NCBI GenBank assembly: GCA_963842575.1
Contig: CAWJGS010000009.1
Coordinates: 1 to 64,000, forward strand
Direction: 5' to 3'
Length of the DNA: 64,000 bases
Origin: JACDER01 sp963842575
GTDB taxonomy: Bacteria > Actinomycetota > Thermoleophilia > Gaiellales > Gaiellaceae
Each line of letters starts with the position of its first letter. Position 1 is the first letter of the stretch. This document shows positions 34,113-42,265 of the stretch, piece after piece. Made by a program: the position numbers and the translations under genes. The notes below the pieces were generated by a model. The model did not search any database. It was not told the DNA's origin and saw only the letters and a list, made by a program, of their open reading frames with translations.

Positions 34113-34792
34113 CTGAAGAAGAGAAGAACGAGACAACCGAAGAACAGCCGGTAGAGGCCGAGGCGACCGAAGCGGCCGCTCCGGAGGCCGAGGCCGTGCC
34201 CGAGGTGCCCGAGCAGGCGCAGGAGGAAGCTCCTGCAGCCGAGGCTGCTCCCGAAGAGGAGGCTGCGGCCGAGGAGCCCTCACCCGAGGCCGAGGAGGCA
34301 CCCGAGGCTGAGGCCGACGCGGCTCCCGAGGCTGAGGCCGACGCGGCTCCCGAGGCTGAGGCCGACGCGGCTCCCGAGGCCGAGGCGGCACCCGAGCCCG
34401 AGCCCGAAGCTGTCCCGGCTCCGGAGCCGAAGAAGAAGCGCAAGCGCCTTCCGCGCTCCGAGCGACGACAGCGCCCGCGCGTCAAGCGCGAGCCGTCCGC
34501 TGGGCGCAAGCCGATCGTCCGCCTGCCGAAGCCCGAGGGCGAGCGCGGCCGCAAGCAGGAGCGCCGCGGCGTCGTCGTCTCGAGCGCGATGGACAAGACG
34601 ATCGTCGTCCAGGTCGAGACATCAAAGCTGCACCCGCGCTACAAGAAGGTCATCCGCCGCGCGACCAAGTTCCACGCGCACGACGAGCGGAACGAGGCGA
34701 ACGAGGGCGACATCGTCCGCATCGTCGAGACGCGCCCGCTCTCGAAGACGAAGAACTGGCGCCTCGCCGAGATCGTGAAGGCAGCCAAGTAA
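34109..34792 (+). CDS. rpsQ: 30S ribosomal protein S17 with about 145-residue acidic N-terminal extension
   Basis: 227 residues against about 80-90 usually. The S17 domain occupies only the last 80 (RRGVVVSSAMDKTIVVQVETSKLHPRYKK, GDIVRIVETRPLSKTKNWRL). Before it lie about 105 residues almost only of Glu, Ala, Pro and Asp, including three exact EAEADAAP repeats, and then a basic linker (KKKRKRLPRSERRQRPRVKR). The ATG overlaps the rpmC stop and no other start lies near the S17 domain, so the extension seems genuinely translated. It would project from the 30S body, or be cut off after translation. Role unknown. Confidence 0.93.
   Translation: MTEEEKNETTEEQPVEAEATEAAAPEAEAVPEVPEQAQEEAPAAEAAPEEEAAAEEPSPEAEEAPEAEADAAPEAEADAAPEAEADAAPEAEAAPEPEPEAVPAPEPKKKRKRLPRSERRQRPRVKREPSAGRKPIVRLPKPEGERGRKQERRGVVVSSAMDKTIVVQVETSKLHPRYKKVIRRATKFHAHDERNEANEGDIVRIVETRPLSKTKNWRLAEIVKAAK
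34304..34375 (+). repeat. Three exact 24-bp tandem repeats in the rpsQ extension
   Basis: Units at 34304-34327, 34328-34351 and 34352-34375 each begin GAGGCTGAGGCC and encode EAEADAAP. They are identical, so copy number is likely to vary between strains. Confidence 0.95.
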
Positions 34793-34955
34793 TGCGCGCG
34801 GCCCTCCTCACATCTCGCACTCGCGAGGGCGCTGCAACGCTCGCTCTCGCGGCGTCCTCAGTCGCGTCCGTAGCCTACGGCTACGAACGCTCCCTGCGTC
34901 CTTGCGAGAGCGGCGTTTCGCGGCTCGCGAGCACGATCTGCAAGGAGGGACGCGC
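34793..34955 (+). repeat. Intergenic palindromic element, repeat family A, copy 1
   Basis: The 163 bp between rpsQ and rplN break the otherwise overlapping operon. The segment begins GCGCGGCCCTCCTC, then TCTCGCACTCGCGAGGGCGCTGCA, and ends GCGGCTCGCGAGCACGATC just before the rplN ribosome-binding site. In the middle is CGTAGC-CTACG-GCTACG, a small hairpin. The outer parts match the rpoA-rplQ spacer (44675-44775) in order and orientation; this copy carries about 65 bp more in the centre. Confidence 0.6.
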
Positions 34956-35324
34956 GTGATCCAGCAGGAAACGCGTGTGCGCGTCGCCGACAACAGTGGC
35001 GCCCGCGAGCTTCTCTGCATCCGCGTGATGGGAGGGTCGCACCGCCGCTACGCCGGCGTCGGCGACATCATCGTCGGTACCGTCAAGACGGCCAGCCCGC
35101 AGGGCACGATCAAGAAGGGCGAGGTCGTGCGGGCGGTGGTCGTGCGGACGAAGAAGCCGCACGGCCGCGACGACGGCACGTCGATCGCGTTCGACGAGAA
35201 CGCGGCCGTGATCATCGACAACCAGCGCAACCCGCGCGGCACGCGCATCTTCGGCCCGGTCGCCCGCGAGCTGCGCGAGCGCAACTTCATGAAGATCGTT
35301 TCCCTAGCTCCAGAGGTGCTGTAG
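34956..35324 (+). CDS. rplN: 50S ribosomal protein L14
   Basis: 122 residues from GTG 34956, chosen because AAGGAGGG lies 7 nt upstream and IQQETRVRVADNSGARELLCIRV is the exact L14 start. Also GDIIVGTVKTASPQGTIKKGEVVRAVVVRTKK and RGTRIFGPVARELRERNFMKIVSLAPEVL. Forms intersubunit bridges with 16S rRNA. Confidence 0.98.
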   Translation: MIQQETRVRVADNSGARELLCIRVMGGSHRRYAGVGDIIVGTVKTASPQGTIKKGEVVRAVVVRTKKPHGRDDGTSIAFDENAAVIIDNQRNPRGTRIFGPVARELRERNFMKIVSLAPEVL

Positions 35325-35326
35325 AG

Positions 35327-35695
35327 ATGCCGACGATGAAGATCAAGAAAGGCGACACCGTCCAGATGCTCCGCGGGAAGGACCGCGGGAAGCGCGGCCG
35401 CGTCATCGAGGCCGAGCCCGCCAAGCGACGGGTGATCGTCGAGAACCTGAACGTGGCCAAGCGCCACACACGCCCGCGTCCCCTGAAGGACTCCAGCCGG
35501 ATGGGCGGCACGCAGATGACGCCCGGCGGCGTGATGGAAAAGGCCAGCGCCGTGCCGGTCTCCTCCGTGATGCTCGTGTGCCCGACGTGCCAGCGCGCGA
35601 CGCGCGTCGGCATGACGACCAGGGAAGTGAAGGGCGAGCAGACCAAGGTACGGCAGTGCAAGCGCGCCGACTGCCGGGAGGAGATCGACCAGTGA
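35327..35695 (+). CDS. rplX: 50S ribosomal protein L24
   Basis: 122 residues. KIKKGDTVQMLRGKDRGKRGRVI is the KOW motif; then NVAKRHTRPRP and PGGVMEKASAVPVSSVMLVCPTCQRATRVG, with a CxxC pair and further Cys near the C-terminus (CKRADC) that could bind zinc. A second ATG at 35336 is an alternative start. Stop overlaps rplE. Confidence 0.96.
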   Translation: MPTMKIKKGDTVQMLRGKDRGKRGRVIEAEPAKRRVIVENLNVAKRHTRPRPLKDSSRMGGTQMTPGGVMEKASAVPVSSVMLVCPTCQRATRVGMTTREVKGEQTKVRQCKRADCREEIDQ

Positions 35696-36306
35696 TGGCG
35701 ACCGCGACCGAAACCGCCTACACCCCGCGCCTCAAGGAGCTCTACCGCGACAACCTGTGCGGGCGGCTCAAGGACGAGCTCGACCTGGGCACTGTCATGC
35801 AGGTCCCGCGCGTGGCGAAGGTCACGCTCAACATGGGCGTGGGCGAGGCCAAGACCGAGGCGAAAGCGCTCGACAGCGCGATCGAGGAGCTGACGCTGAT
35901 AGCGGGCCAGCGCGCGCAGGTTCGCCGTGCGCGGAGGTCGATCGCCGGTTTCAAGATCCGCGAAGGGATGCCCATCGGCGCGCGCGTCACGCTGCGCGGC
36001 GACCGGATGTACGACTTCCTCGACCGGCTGATCTCGATCGCCCTCCCGCGCATCCGCGACTTCCGCGGGCTGAGCCCGGATTCGTTCGACGGCCGGGGCA
36101 ACTACTCGCTCGGCATCCGGGAGCAGATCATCTTCCCCGAGATCGACTACGACGACATCTCGTCCATCCGCGGCCTCGACGTCGCGGTCACGACGACGGC
36201 TTCGACCGACGAGCAGGGGCTCGCGCTGCTGCGCGGCCTCGGGTTCCCCTTCGCCGGCCAGCCGCGAGACGGACAGGAGTACCTGAAATGGCCAAGAAAT
36301 CACTGA
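35695..36306 (+). CDS. rplE: 50S ribosomal protein L5
   Basis: 203 residues. LKELYRDNLCGRLKDEL, MQVPRVAKVTLNMGVGEA, RRSIAGFKIREGMPIGARVTLRG and RGNYSLGIREQIIFPEIDYD are canonical. L5 normally ends soon after GLGFPF. Here about 18 more residues run into the rpsN gene, overlapping it by 19 nt, so a small error near the 3' end is possible. Binds 5S rRNA. Confidence 0.96.
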   Translation: MATATETAYTPRLKELYRDNLCGRLKDELDLGTVMQVPRVAKVTLNMGVGEAKTEAKALDSAIEELTLIAGQRAQVRRARRSIAGFKIREGMPIGARVTLRGDRMYDFLDRLISIALPRIRDFRGLSPDSFDGRGNYSLGIREQIIFPEIDYDDISSIRGLDVAVTTTASTDEQGLALLRGLGFPFAGQPRDGQEYLKWPRNH

Positions 36307-36473
36307 TCGCGAAGGCGGCCCGAACGCCGCGGTATCCGGTGCGGAAGTACTCGCGCTGCAACCGCTGCGGCCGGCCGCGCGCGGTGTTCAAGAAGTTCGG
36401 GCTCTGCCGGATCTGCCTGCGGGAGCTCGCCCACGAAGGCGCGATCCCCGGCATGACCAAGAGCTCCTGGTAG
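36288..36473 (+). CDS. rpsN: 30S ribosomal protein S14, zinc type
   Basis: 61 residues, the short form, with CNRCGRPRAVFKKFGLCRICLRELAH, two CxxC pairs binding zinc, and PGMTKSSW at the end. ATG 36288 lies inside the end of rplE. Confidence 0.96.
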   Translation: MAKKSLIAKAARTPRYPVRKYSRCNRCGRPRAVFKKFGLCRICLRELAHEGAIPGMTKSSW

Positions 36474-36483
36474 GAGGAAGCAC

Positions 36484-36879
36484 ATGCTCACCGATCCCAT
36501 CGCAGACATGCTCACCCGCATCCGCAACGCCAACAAGGCGTTGCAGGACACGGTCGAGATGCCCACTTCGCGCGTGAAGGTCGACATCGCGCGCCTGCTC
36601 AAGGAGGAGGGCTACATCCGCGGCTACCACGTCAACAACGGGGAAAGCTTCGATACCCTCGTAGTCGAGCTGCGGTTCGGCCGGAATCGCGAGCGCATCA
36701 TCACCGACCTCAAGCGGGTCTCCAAGCCGGGCCGCCGCATCTACGCGCGGAAGGACCGGCTTCCGCGGGTGCTCGGTGGGATGGGGACGGCGATCCTCTC
36801 CACGTCGTCCGGTGTGATCACCAGCCGAACGGCCGAGGAGAAGGGTGTCGGCGGAGAGGTCATCTGTTTCGTTTGGTAG
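36484..36879 (+). CDS. rpsH: 30S ribosomal protein S8
   Basis: 131 residues. TDPIADMLTRIRNANKA, ARLLKEEGYIRGY and GTAILSTSSGVITSRTAEEKGVGGEVICFVW, the conserved C-terminus. GGAGGAAG precedes the ATG. S8 often represses the spc operon by binding its own mRNA; no such site was identified here. Confidence 0.98.
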   Translation: MLTDPIADMLTRIRNANKALQDTVEMPTSRVKVDIARLLKEEGYIRGYHVNNGESFDTLVVELRFGRNRERIITDLKRVSKPGRRIYARKDRLPRVLGGMGTAILSTSSGVITSRTAEEKGVGGEVICFVW

Positions 36880-36883
36880 CGCA

Positions 36884-37417
36884 ATGAGTCGAATCGGAAG
36901 ACAGCCCATCGAAGTTCCCGCAGGCGTGAACGTCGCGCTCGCCCCTGGCCGTGTGATGGTCAACGGGCCGCTCGGCGAGCTGACGCAGGTCGTGCCGCAG
37001 CGGATGAAGATCGAGCAGGAGAACGGGACGATCACCGTCTCGCGTCCGACCGAGCGCGGCGAGGATCGCGCGCTGCACGGGCTGACGCGGACGCTGATCG
37101 CGAACATGATCGAAGGCGTAACCAAGGGCTTCGAGAAGCGGCTGGAGATCCAGGGCGTGGGCTACCGCGCGGCGCTGCGCGGCACCTCGCTGGATCTCAA
37201 CGTCGGCTACTCGCACTCGGTCACGAAGGACCCGCCTCCAGGCATCAGCTTCGACGTGCCGACCCCGACCGAGATCATCGTCAAGGGCGCCGACAAGCAG
37301 CAGGTCGGCCAGGTGGCGGCCGAGATCCGCAAGATCCGCCCGCCCGAGCCGTACAAGGGCAAGGGCATCCGTTACCAGGGCGAGTACGTGCGCCGGAAGG
37401 TCGGCAAGAGGGCGTAA
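36884..37417 (+). CDS. rplF: 50S ribosomal protein L6
   Basis: 177 residues from ATG 36884. SRIGRQPIEVPAGVNV, VNGPLGEL, GVTKGFEKRLEIQGVGYRA and RPPEPYKGKGIRYQGEYVRRKVGK are canonical. Near the factor-binding site. TAATG overlap with rplR. Confidence 0.98.
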   Translation: MSRIGRQPIEVPAGVNVALAPGRVMVNGPLGELTQVVPQRMKIEQENGTITVSRPTERGEDRALHGLTRTLIANMIEGVTKGFEKRLEIQGVGYRAALRGTSLDLNVGYSHSVTKDPPPGISFDVPTPTEIIVKGADKQQVGQVAAEIRKIRPPEPYKGKGIRYQGEYVRRKVGKRA

Positions 37418-37773
37418 TGGCCACGTTGACCGTCCTCGAAGCCCGCAAGCGCCGCCACCGCCGCGTGCGCAGCAAGATGCACGGCACGGCCGAGCGGCCG
37501 CGGCTGGTCGTCTTTCGCTCGAACAAGGGCATCTCTGCCCAGCTCGTGGACGACGACAGCGGCAAGACCGTCGCGGCAGCCGGCTGGATGCACCTCAAGA
37601 AGGGGTTCAAGGGGGACAAGACCGAGCAGGCGGCCGAGGTGGGCAAGGTGCTCGCCGCGAACGCGAAGAAGGCCGGCGTCGAGTCGGTCGTCTTCGACCG
37701 TGGCGGCTACCTGTACCACGGACGCGTCAAGGCGCTCGCCGACGGCGCGCGCGAAGGAGGGCTCACGTTTTGA
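37417..37773 (+). CDS. rplR: 50S ribosomal protein L18
   Basis: 118 residues. RRHRRVRSKMHGTAERPRLVVFRSNKGISAQLVDDDSGKT, VVFDRGGYLYHGRVKALADGAREGGLTF. Binds 5S rRNA with L5. Overlaps rpsE by 4 nt. Confidence 0.98.
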   Translation: MATLTVLEARKRRHRRVRSKMHGTAERPRLVVFRSNKGISAQLVDDDSGKTVAAAGWMHLKKGFKGDKTEQAAEVGKVLAANAKKAGVESVVFDRGGYLYHGRVKALADGAREGGLTF

Positions 37774-38387
37774 GTCACACCGAGTACGGAGACAGCAGGG
37801 AGCTCAAGGAGCGTGTCGTCGAGATCAACCGCGTGGCCAAGGTCGTCAAGGGCGGCCGCCGGTTCTCGTTCACGGCGCTCGTGGTGATCGGCGACGAGGT
37901 CGACCGCGTGGGCGTCGGCTACGGCAAGGCCCGCGAGGTTCCGCTCGCGATCTCCAAGGCCGTCGACGACGCCAAGAAAAACCTCTTCACCGTCCCGAAG
38001 CACGGGACGACGATCACCCACGAGGTGCTCGGCCGCGCCGATGCCGCGCGCGTCCTGCTGCGGCCGGCGAGCGAGGGAACGGGCGTCATTGCCGGCGGTG
38101 GCGTGCGCGCCATCCTCGAGCTGGCGGGCATTCGCGACATCCTGGCCAAGAGCCTCGGCACGACGAACCCGATCAACATGGCGAAGGCGACCGTGAACGG
38201 CCTGCGCAGCCTCCGCCGCCCCGAGGACGTGGCCAGGATTCGCGGCAAGACCATCGCTGAGGTGTTGCCGTACAAGCGTCCGAAGCCCGCCGAGGAAGAG
38301 ACCCCCGCGGAGGAGCCCGCCGTGGAAGCGCCCGCCGCGGAGGAGCCCGCCGTAGAAGAAGCGACTGAGGAGGCGCCCGTCTCGTGA
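37770..38387 (+). CDS. rpsE: 30S ribosomal protein S5 with acidic tail
   Basis: 205 residues. VVEINRVAKVVKGGRRFSFTALVVIGD is the double-stranded-RNA-binding part, then GTGVIAGGGVRAILELAGI and SLGTTNPINMAKATVNGLRSL. The last 35 residues (AEEETPAEEPAVEAPAAEEP...) are an acidic Ala/Glu/Pro tail. GTGA overlap with rpmD. Confidence 0.97.
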   Translation: MSHTEYGDSRELKERVVEINRVAKVVKGGRRFSFTALVVIGDEVDRVGVGYGKAREVPLAISKAVDDAKKNLFTVPKHGTTITHEVLGRADAARVLLRPASEGTGVIAGGGVRAILELAGIRDILAKSLGTTNPINMAKATVNGLRSLRRPEDVARIRGKTIAEVLPYKRPKPAEEETPAEEPAVEAPAAEEPAVEEATEEAPVS

Positions 38388-38560
38388 CGGTGAAGGTCAC
38401 CCAGACCCGCAGCTCCATCGGCCAGAACCCTCGCAACCGCGGCACGCTGCGCGCGCTCGGGCTCGGCAGAATCGGCAAGACGGCTGAGCACAAGGACGGC
38501 CCGGAGCTCAAGGGTATGCTCAGGAAGGTCCGCCACCTCGTCCGGGTGGAGGAGACGTAA
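38384..38560 (+). CDS. rpmD: 50S ribosomal protein L30
   Basis: 58 residues, below most length cut-offs. TVKVTQTRSSIGQNPRNRGTLRALGLGRIGKTAEH and the ending MLRKVRHLVRVEE are characteristic. GTG start overlaps the rpsE stop; rplO begins at the next base. Confidence 0.96.
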   Translation: MTVKVTQTRSSIGQNPRNRGTLRALGLGRIGKTAEHKDGPELKGMLRKVRHLVRVEET

Positions 38561-39199
38561 GTGCCCGAGAACCTCAACCTTTCCACCCTGAAGCCGGCCC
38601 AGCCCCGCAAGTCGCGCAAGCGCGTCGGCCGTGGCCTGGGCTCGGGCAAGGGCCGCTACTCCGGCCGCGGGATCAAGGGCCAGAAGGCGCGCTCGGGCTC
38701 GAAGAAGATGCGGCCCGGGTTCGAGGGCGGCCAGATGCCGCTCTACATGCGCCTCGGCAAGCAGCGAGGCCCTTACTCGGCCGACGCGATGCCGATGGGC
38801 CCGCACCGGACGCAGACGCAGCCGGTCAACGTCCGCGACCTCGAGCGCTTCGAAGCCGGGACAGATGTCACAGTCGAGCTCCTCGCCGAGACGGGTCTGA
38901 TCAAGAACACGCGCATCGACGTCAAGGTCCTCGGCCAGGGTGACCTGACCAAGAAGTTGACCGTGACCGCGCACCGCTTCTCTGCGACCGCGCGCGAGAA
39001 GATCGAGGGCGCGGGAGGGACGGTCGTGGCGCTGCGCGAGGACGTCAAGAAGAAGACCAAGAAGTCGCGCACGCGGAAGCCCGCGAAGCCCGGAGCCGAA
39101 GCCGAGCCCGAGGCCGAAGCGGCTGCCGAGCCCGAGGTCGAAGCGGCCGCGGAGCCCGAAGAGACCACAGGCGAGACCGGCCCCGAGACGGAGGAATAG
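38561..39199 (+). CDS. rplO: 50S ribosomal protein L15 with acidic tail
   Basis: 212 residues. LNLSTLKPAQPRKSRKRVGRGLGSGKGRYSGRGIKGQKARSG and PGFEGGQMPLYMRLGK belong to the L15 core (1-150). From about residue 170 the chain is basic and then acidic (AEPEAEAAAEPEVEAAAEPEE). Directly followed by secY. Confidence 0.97.
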   Translation: MPENLNLSTLKPAQPRKSRKRVGRGLGSGKGRYSGRGIKGQKARSGSKKMRPGFEGGQMPLYMRLGKQRGPYSADAMPMGPHRTQTQPVNVRDLERFEAGTDVTVELLAETGLIKNTRIDVKVLGQGDLTKKLTVTAHRFSATAREKIEGAGGTVVALREDVKKKTKKSRTRKPAKPGAEAEPEAEAAAEPEVEAAAEPEETTGETGPETEE

Positions 39200-40453
39200 A
39201 TGTTCTCCTGGCTCGCCAACGCCTGGCGCGTCCCCGAGCTCCGCCGCCGCGTTCTCTTCACGGCGCTGATCCTCGCGCTGTACCGCCTCGGCTCCTGGAT
39301 GCCGGCCCCCGGCGTCAACTCCGACCAGATCAAGTCGTACTTCAACGGGCAGGGAGGGACGATCCTCAACCTGCTCAACGTGTTCTCGGGCGGCGCTCTC
39401 TCGCACTTCGCGATCTTCGCGCTCGGGATCATGCCCTACGTCACCGCCTCGATCATCCTGCAGCTTCTGACCGTGGTCGTCCCGAGGCTGGAGCAGCTGC
39501 AGAAGGAGGGCGAGGCCGGAACGGCCAAGATCAACCAGTACACGCGCTACCTGACCGTCGCGCTTGCCGCCGGCCAGTCAGCGGGGTACGCATACCTGTT
39601 CCAGCGGCAGGGCATCCTCGACGCGAACGCCGGCCGCTTCGTCCTGATCGTGGTCACGCTGACCGCCGGGACGACGCTCCTCATGTACATGGGCGAGCTG
39701 ATCACCAAGCGCGGCATCGGCAACGGGATCTCGCTCCTTATCTTCGCGTCGATTCTGGTCAGTGCGCCCGCCGGTGTCGTCGCCTGGGTCAACGGCGGCC
39801 CGACCGAGAAGCTCTTCTTCCCGATCATCGCGATCGCGATCATCGTCGCCGTCGTCTTCGTGCAGGAAGGCCAGCGGCGCATCCCGATCCAGTACGCGAA
39901 ACGCGTGGTCGGCCGGCGCCAGGTGGCGGGCGGCTCGACCTACCTGCCGCTGCGAGTCAACATGGCGGGCGTCATCCCGGTCATCTTCGCCGCGGCCGTG
40001 ATGGCCTTCTTCCCGACGCTCGGACAGTTCGTCCCCTCGACGCAGAGCTTCGTGAACAAGTACTTCCAGGCGTCGAGCCTGACCTACCTGCTCTTAGAGG
40101 GGGTCCTGATCGTCGTCTTCACCTACTTCTACACGGCGGTCCAGTTCAACCCGGTGGACCAGGCGGACAACCTGCGCAAGCACGGCGGGTACATCCCGGG
40201 CATCAGACCTGGCCCGCCGACTGCGACCTATCTCGACCGCGTGTTGACGCGCTTGACGCTGCCCGGCTCCCTGTACCTGGCCATCATCGCGATCGCGCCG
40301 AGCATCTTCATCCGCTACGGCGGCTTCTCGCAGGCGAACTCCCGCGCGCTTGGAGGCACCTCCGTGCTCATCGTCGTCGGCGTGGCGCTGGACACGATGC
40401 GCCAGATGGAGTCGCAGATGATGATGCGCCACTACGAAGGCTTCCTGCGGTAG
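39200..40453 (+). CDS. secY: Preprotein translocase subunit SecY
   Basis: 417 residues with ten hydrophobic segments. LGIMPYVTASIILQLLTVVVPRLEQLQKEGE (plug and TM2 region), MGELITKRGIGNGISLLIF and PGIRPGPPTATYLDRVLTRLTLPG (last cytoplasmic loop) are typical. Forms the protein-conducting channel with SecE, which is encoded at 2627-2962. ATG follows the rplO stop with no gap. Confidence 0.98.
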   Translation: MFSWLANAWRVPELRRRVLFTALILALYRLGSWMPAPGVNSDQIKSYFNGQGGTILNLLNVFSGGALSHFAIFALGIMPYVTASIILQLLTVVVPRLEQLQKEGEAGTAKINQYTRYLTVALAAGQSAGYAYLFQRQGILDANAGRFVLIVVTLTAGTTLLMYMGELITKRGIGNGISLLIFASILVSAPAGVVAWVNGGPTEKLFFPIIAIAIIVAVVFVQEGQRRIPIQYAKRVVGRRQVAGGSTYLPLRVNMAGVIPVIFAAAVMAFFPTLGQFVPSTQSFVNKYFQASSLTYLLLEGVLIVVFTYFYTAVQFNPVDQADNLRKHGGYIPGIRPGPPTATYLDRVLTRLTLPGSLYLAIIAIAPSIFIRYGGFSQANSRALGGTSVLIVVGVALDTMRQMESQMMMRHYEGFLR

Positions 40454-40466
40454 TGGTGCGCTCAAA

Positions 40467-41045
40467 ATGAACATCTTGGTCCTGGGCCCTCAGGGGTCCG
40501 GCAAGGGCACGCAGGCGCGGCGGATCTCGGCGAGCTACGGACTTCCGCACATCGCCACCGGCGACATGCTCCGGGAGGCCATGGCGGCGGGGACGGAGCT
40601 CGGCCGGCGCGTGAAACCGATCTACGACGCGGGGGAGCTGGTCCCCGACGACCTGATGATCGACCTCATCCGCGAGCGGATCGAGCAGGACGACGTCGAG
40701 GACGGCTTCGTTCTCGACGGGTTCCCGCGCACGATGGCGCAGGCGGAGGCGCTCGACGACATGCTGCGCGAGATCGAACGGCCGATCACGGTCGTGCTGC
40801 AGCTCGATGTCCCCGTGGACGTGTGCGTCGAGCGGCTGTCCAAGCGCGCGCGGGAGGAGGGCCGCCTCGACGACACTCCCGAAGCGATCCGCACCCGGCT
40901 CGCGCTGTACCGCCGGGAGACCGAACCGGTCATCGAGCACCACCGCGCGCAGGGCAACCTCGTCGTCATCCACGGCGACCGGCCCGTCGACGAGGTCTTC
41001 AGCGAGATCCAGGATGCGCTCGAGCAGGCGGCGGTGCGGCAATGA
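40467..41045 (+). CDS. adk: Adenylate kinase, short-LID form
   Basis: 192 residues. P loop GPQGSGKGTQA, HIATGDMLREA, DGFPRTMAQAEALD. The LID is the short type without zinc cysteines, as in other actinobacteria. Catalyses ATP + AMP to 2 ADP. Lies between secY and map as usual in the spc operon; overlaps map by 4 nt. Confidence 0.98.
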   Translation: MNILVLGPQGSGKGTQARRISASYGLPHIATGDMLREAMAAGTELGRRVKPIYDAGELVPDDLMIDLIRERIEQDDVEDGFVLDGFPRTMAQAEALDDMLREIERPITVVLQLDVPVDVCVERLSKRAREEGRLDDTPEAIRTRLALYRRETEPVIEHHRAQGNLVVIHGDRPVDEVFSEIQDALEQAAVRQ

Positions 41046-41815
41046 TCATCAGAAAGAGCCCGGCCGAGATCGACCAGATGGCCGAGGCCGGCCAGGTCGT
41101 CGCCGACGTGATCGCTCTTCTGGCCGAGAGCATGCATCCGGGGGTCACCACCGCGGAGCTCGACGCGATCGCCGAGGAGCACATCCGCTCGCGTGGCGGC
41201 GTCCCGACCTTCAAGGGGTACCGGGGATATCCCGCGTCGATCTGCGTCTCGCCGAACTCGATGGTCGTGCACGGGATCCCGGGCGAGTACACCCTCGCGG
41301 CCGGCGACGTGGTCTCTGTCGACGTCGGCGTGACGCTGGGCGGCTTCGTCGCCGACTCTGCGTGGACGTTCGCGGTCGGGGAGATCACGCCCGAGGCCGA
41401 GCAGCTCCTGCAGGCCGGCCGCGCGGCGCTGGATGCGGGCATCGAGCAGGCGCGGGCAGGCAACCGCGTCGGGGACATCTCGGCGGCCGTGCAGGGCTCC
41501 GCCGAGGGCGCGGGCTATGCCGTCATCCGCAGCCTCGTCGGCCACGGCGTCGGACGCTCGATGCACGAGGAGCCGCAGATCCCCAACTATGGTGAGCCGG
41601 GCCGCGGCCCGAGGCTCGAGACGGGCATGACCCTGGCGATCGAGCCCATGATCAGCGTCGGCTCGGACGAGATCTACGTGCACGAAGACCACTGGTCGAT
41701 ATCGACCTCGGACGACTCGCTCGCGGCCCATTTCGAGCACACGGTGGCGGTCACTGACGACGCTCCGCGCATCCTCACCGCGCCGGCTGAGGTTGGGGCC
41801 GGTTTGCTACCATGA
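41042..41815 (+). CDS. map: Methionine aminopeptidase, type I
   Basis: 257 residues from ATG 41042. GYRGYPASICVSPNSMVVHGIP, the metal ligands Asp in VSVDVGVTLGGFVADSAWTF, His in GHGVGRSMHEEPQIPNYG, and Glu in AIEPMI and FEHTVAVTD. No N-terminal SH3-binding extension. Removes the initiator Met. A 114-bp gap to infA follows. Confidence 0.97.
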   Translation: MIIRKSPAEIDQMAEAGQVVADVIALLAESMHPGVTTAELDAIAEEHIRSRGGVPTFKGYRGYPASICVSPNSMVVHGIPGEYTLAAGDVVSVDVGVTLGGFVADSAWTFAVGEITPEAEQLLQAGRAALDAGIEQARAGNRVGDISAAVQGSAEGAGYAVIRSLVGHGVGRSMHEEPQIPNYGEPGRGPRLETGMTLAIEPMISVGSDEIYVHEDHWSISTSDDSLAAHFEHTVAVTDDAPRILTAPAEVGAGLLP

Positions 41816-41929
41816 ACTTCGCGCGGCGCGAGCCGTGCTGCGCTGTGTGGTCGACGTTGTTGACTTCTCTGTCGTTCGACCGCGCTCGAAGGGGCGCGGT
41901 TCCCATGAAGCCGTGAAGGAGGCAGGTAA

Positions 41930-42151
41930 GTAGCCAAAGAGGAGAAGATCGAACTAGAGGGAGAGATCGTCGAGGCGCTGCCCAGCACCATGTTTCGGGT
42001 GCAGATCGACCAGGGAAGCCACGACGTCCTCGCCACGATCTCCGGGAAGATGCGCAAGAACTACATCCGCATCCTGCCGGGCGATCGGGTCAAGGTCGAG
42101 CTTTCCCCCTACGACTTGTCCAGAGGGCGAATCACTTACCGATACCGATGA
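41930..42151 (+). CDS. infA: Translation initiation factor IF-1 (no normal start codon)
   Basis: From codon 2 the frame reads AKEEKIELEGEIVEALPSTMF, KMRKNYIRILPGDRVKVELSPYDLSRGRITYRY, a standard 73-residue OB-fold IF-1. The first position is GTA (41930-41932), not ATG, GTG or TTG. A good Shine-Dalgarno sequence (AAGGAGG, 41916-41922) lies correctly upstream, so this is where translation should begin. Either the third base is miscalled (GTG) or a non-standard start limits IF-1 synthesis. The end overlaps rpmJ (ATGA). Confidence 0.88.
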   Translation, partial: VAKEEKIELEGEIVEALPSTMFRVQIDQGSHDVLATISGKMRKNYIRILPGDRVKVELSPYDLSRGRITYRYR

Positions 42152-42261
42152 AGGTCCGAGCATCCGTAAAGCCAATCTGTGAGCGCTGCCGCGTGATCAA
42201 GCGGCACGGCCGCGTCATGGTCATCTGCACCAACCCGCGACACAAGCAAAGGCAGGGGTAG
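42148..42261 (+). CDS. rpmJ: 50S ribosomal protein L36
   Basis: 37 residues. KVRASVKPICERCRVIKRHGRV, ICTNPRHKQRQG, with the Cys3-His zinc set. ATGA overlap with infA; it is in the usual infA-rpmJ-rpsM order. Confidence 0.97.
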   Translation: MKVRASVKPICERCRVIKRHGRVMVICTNPRHKQRQG

Positions 42262-42265
42262 ACGC

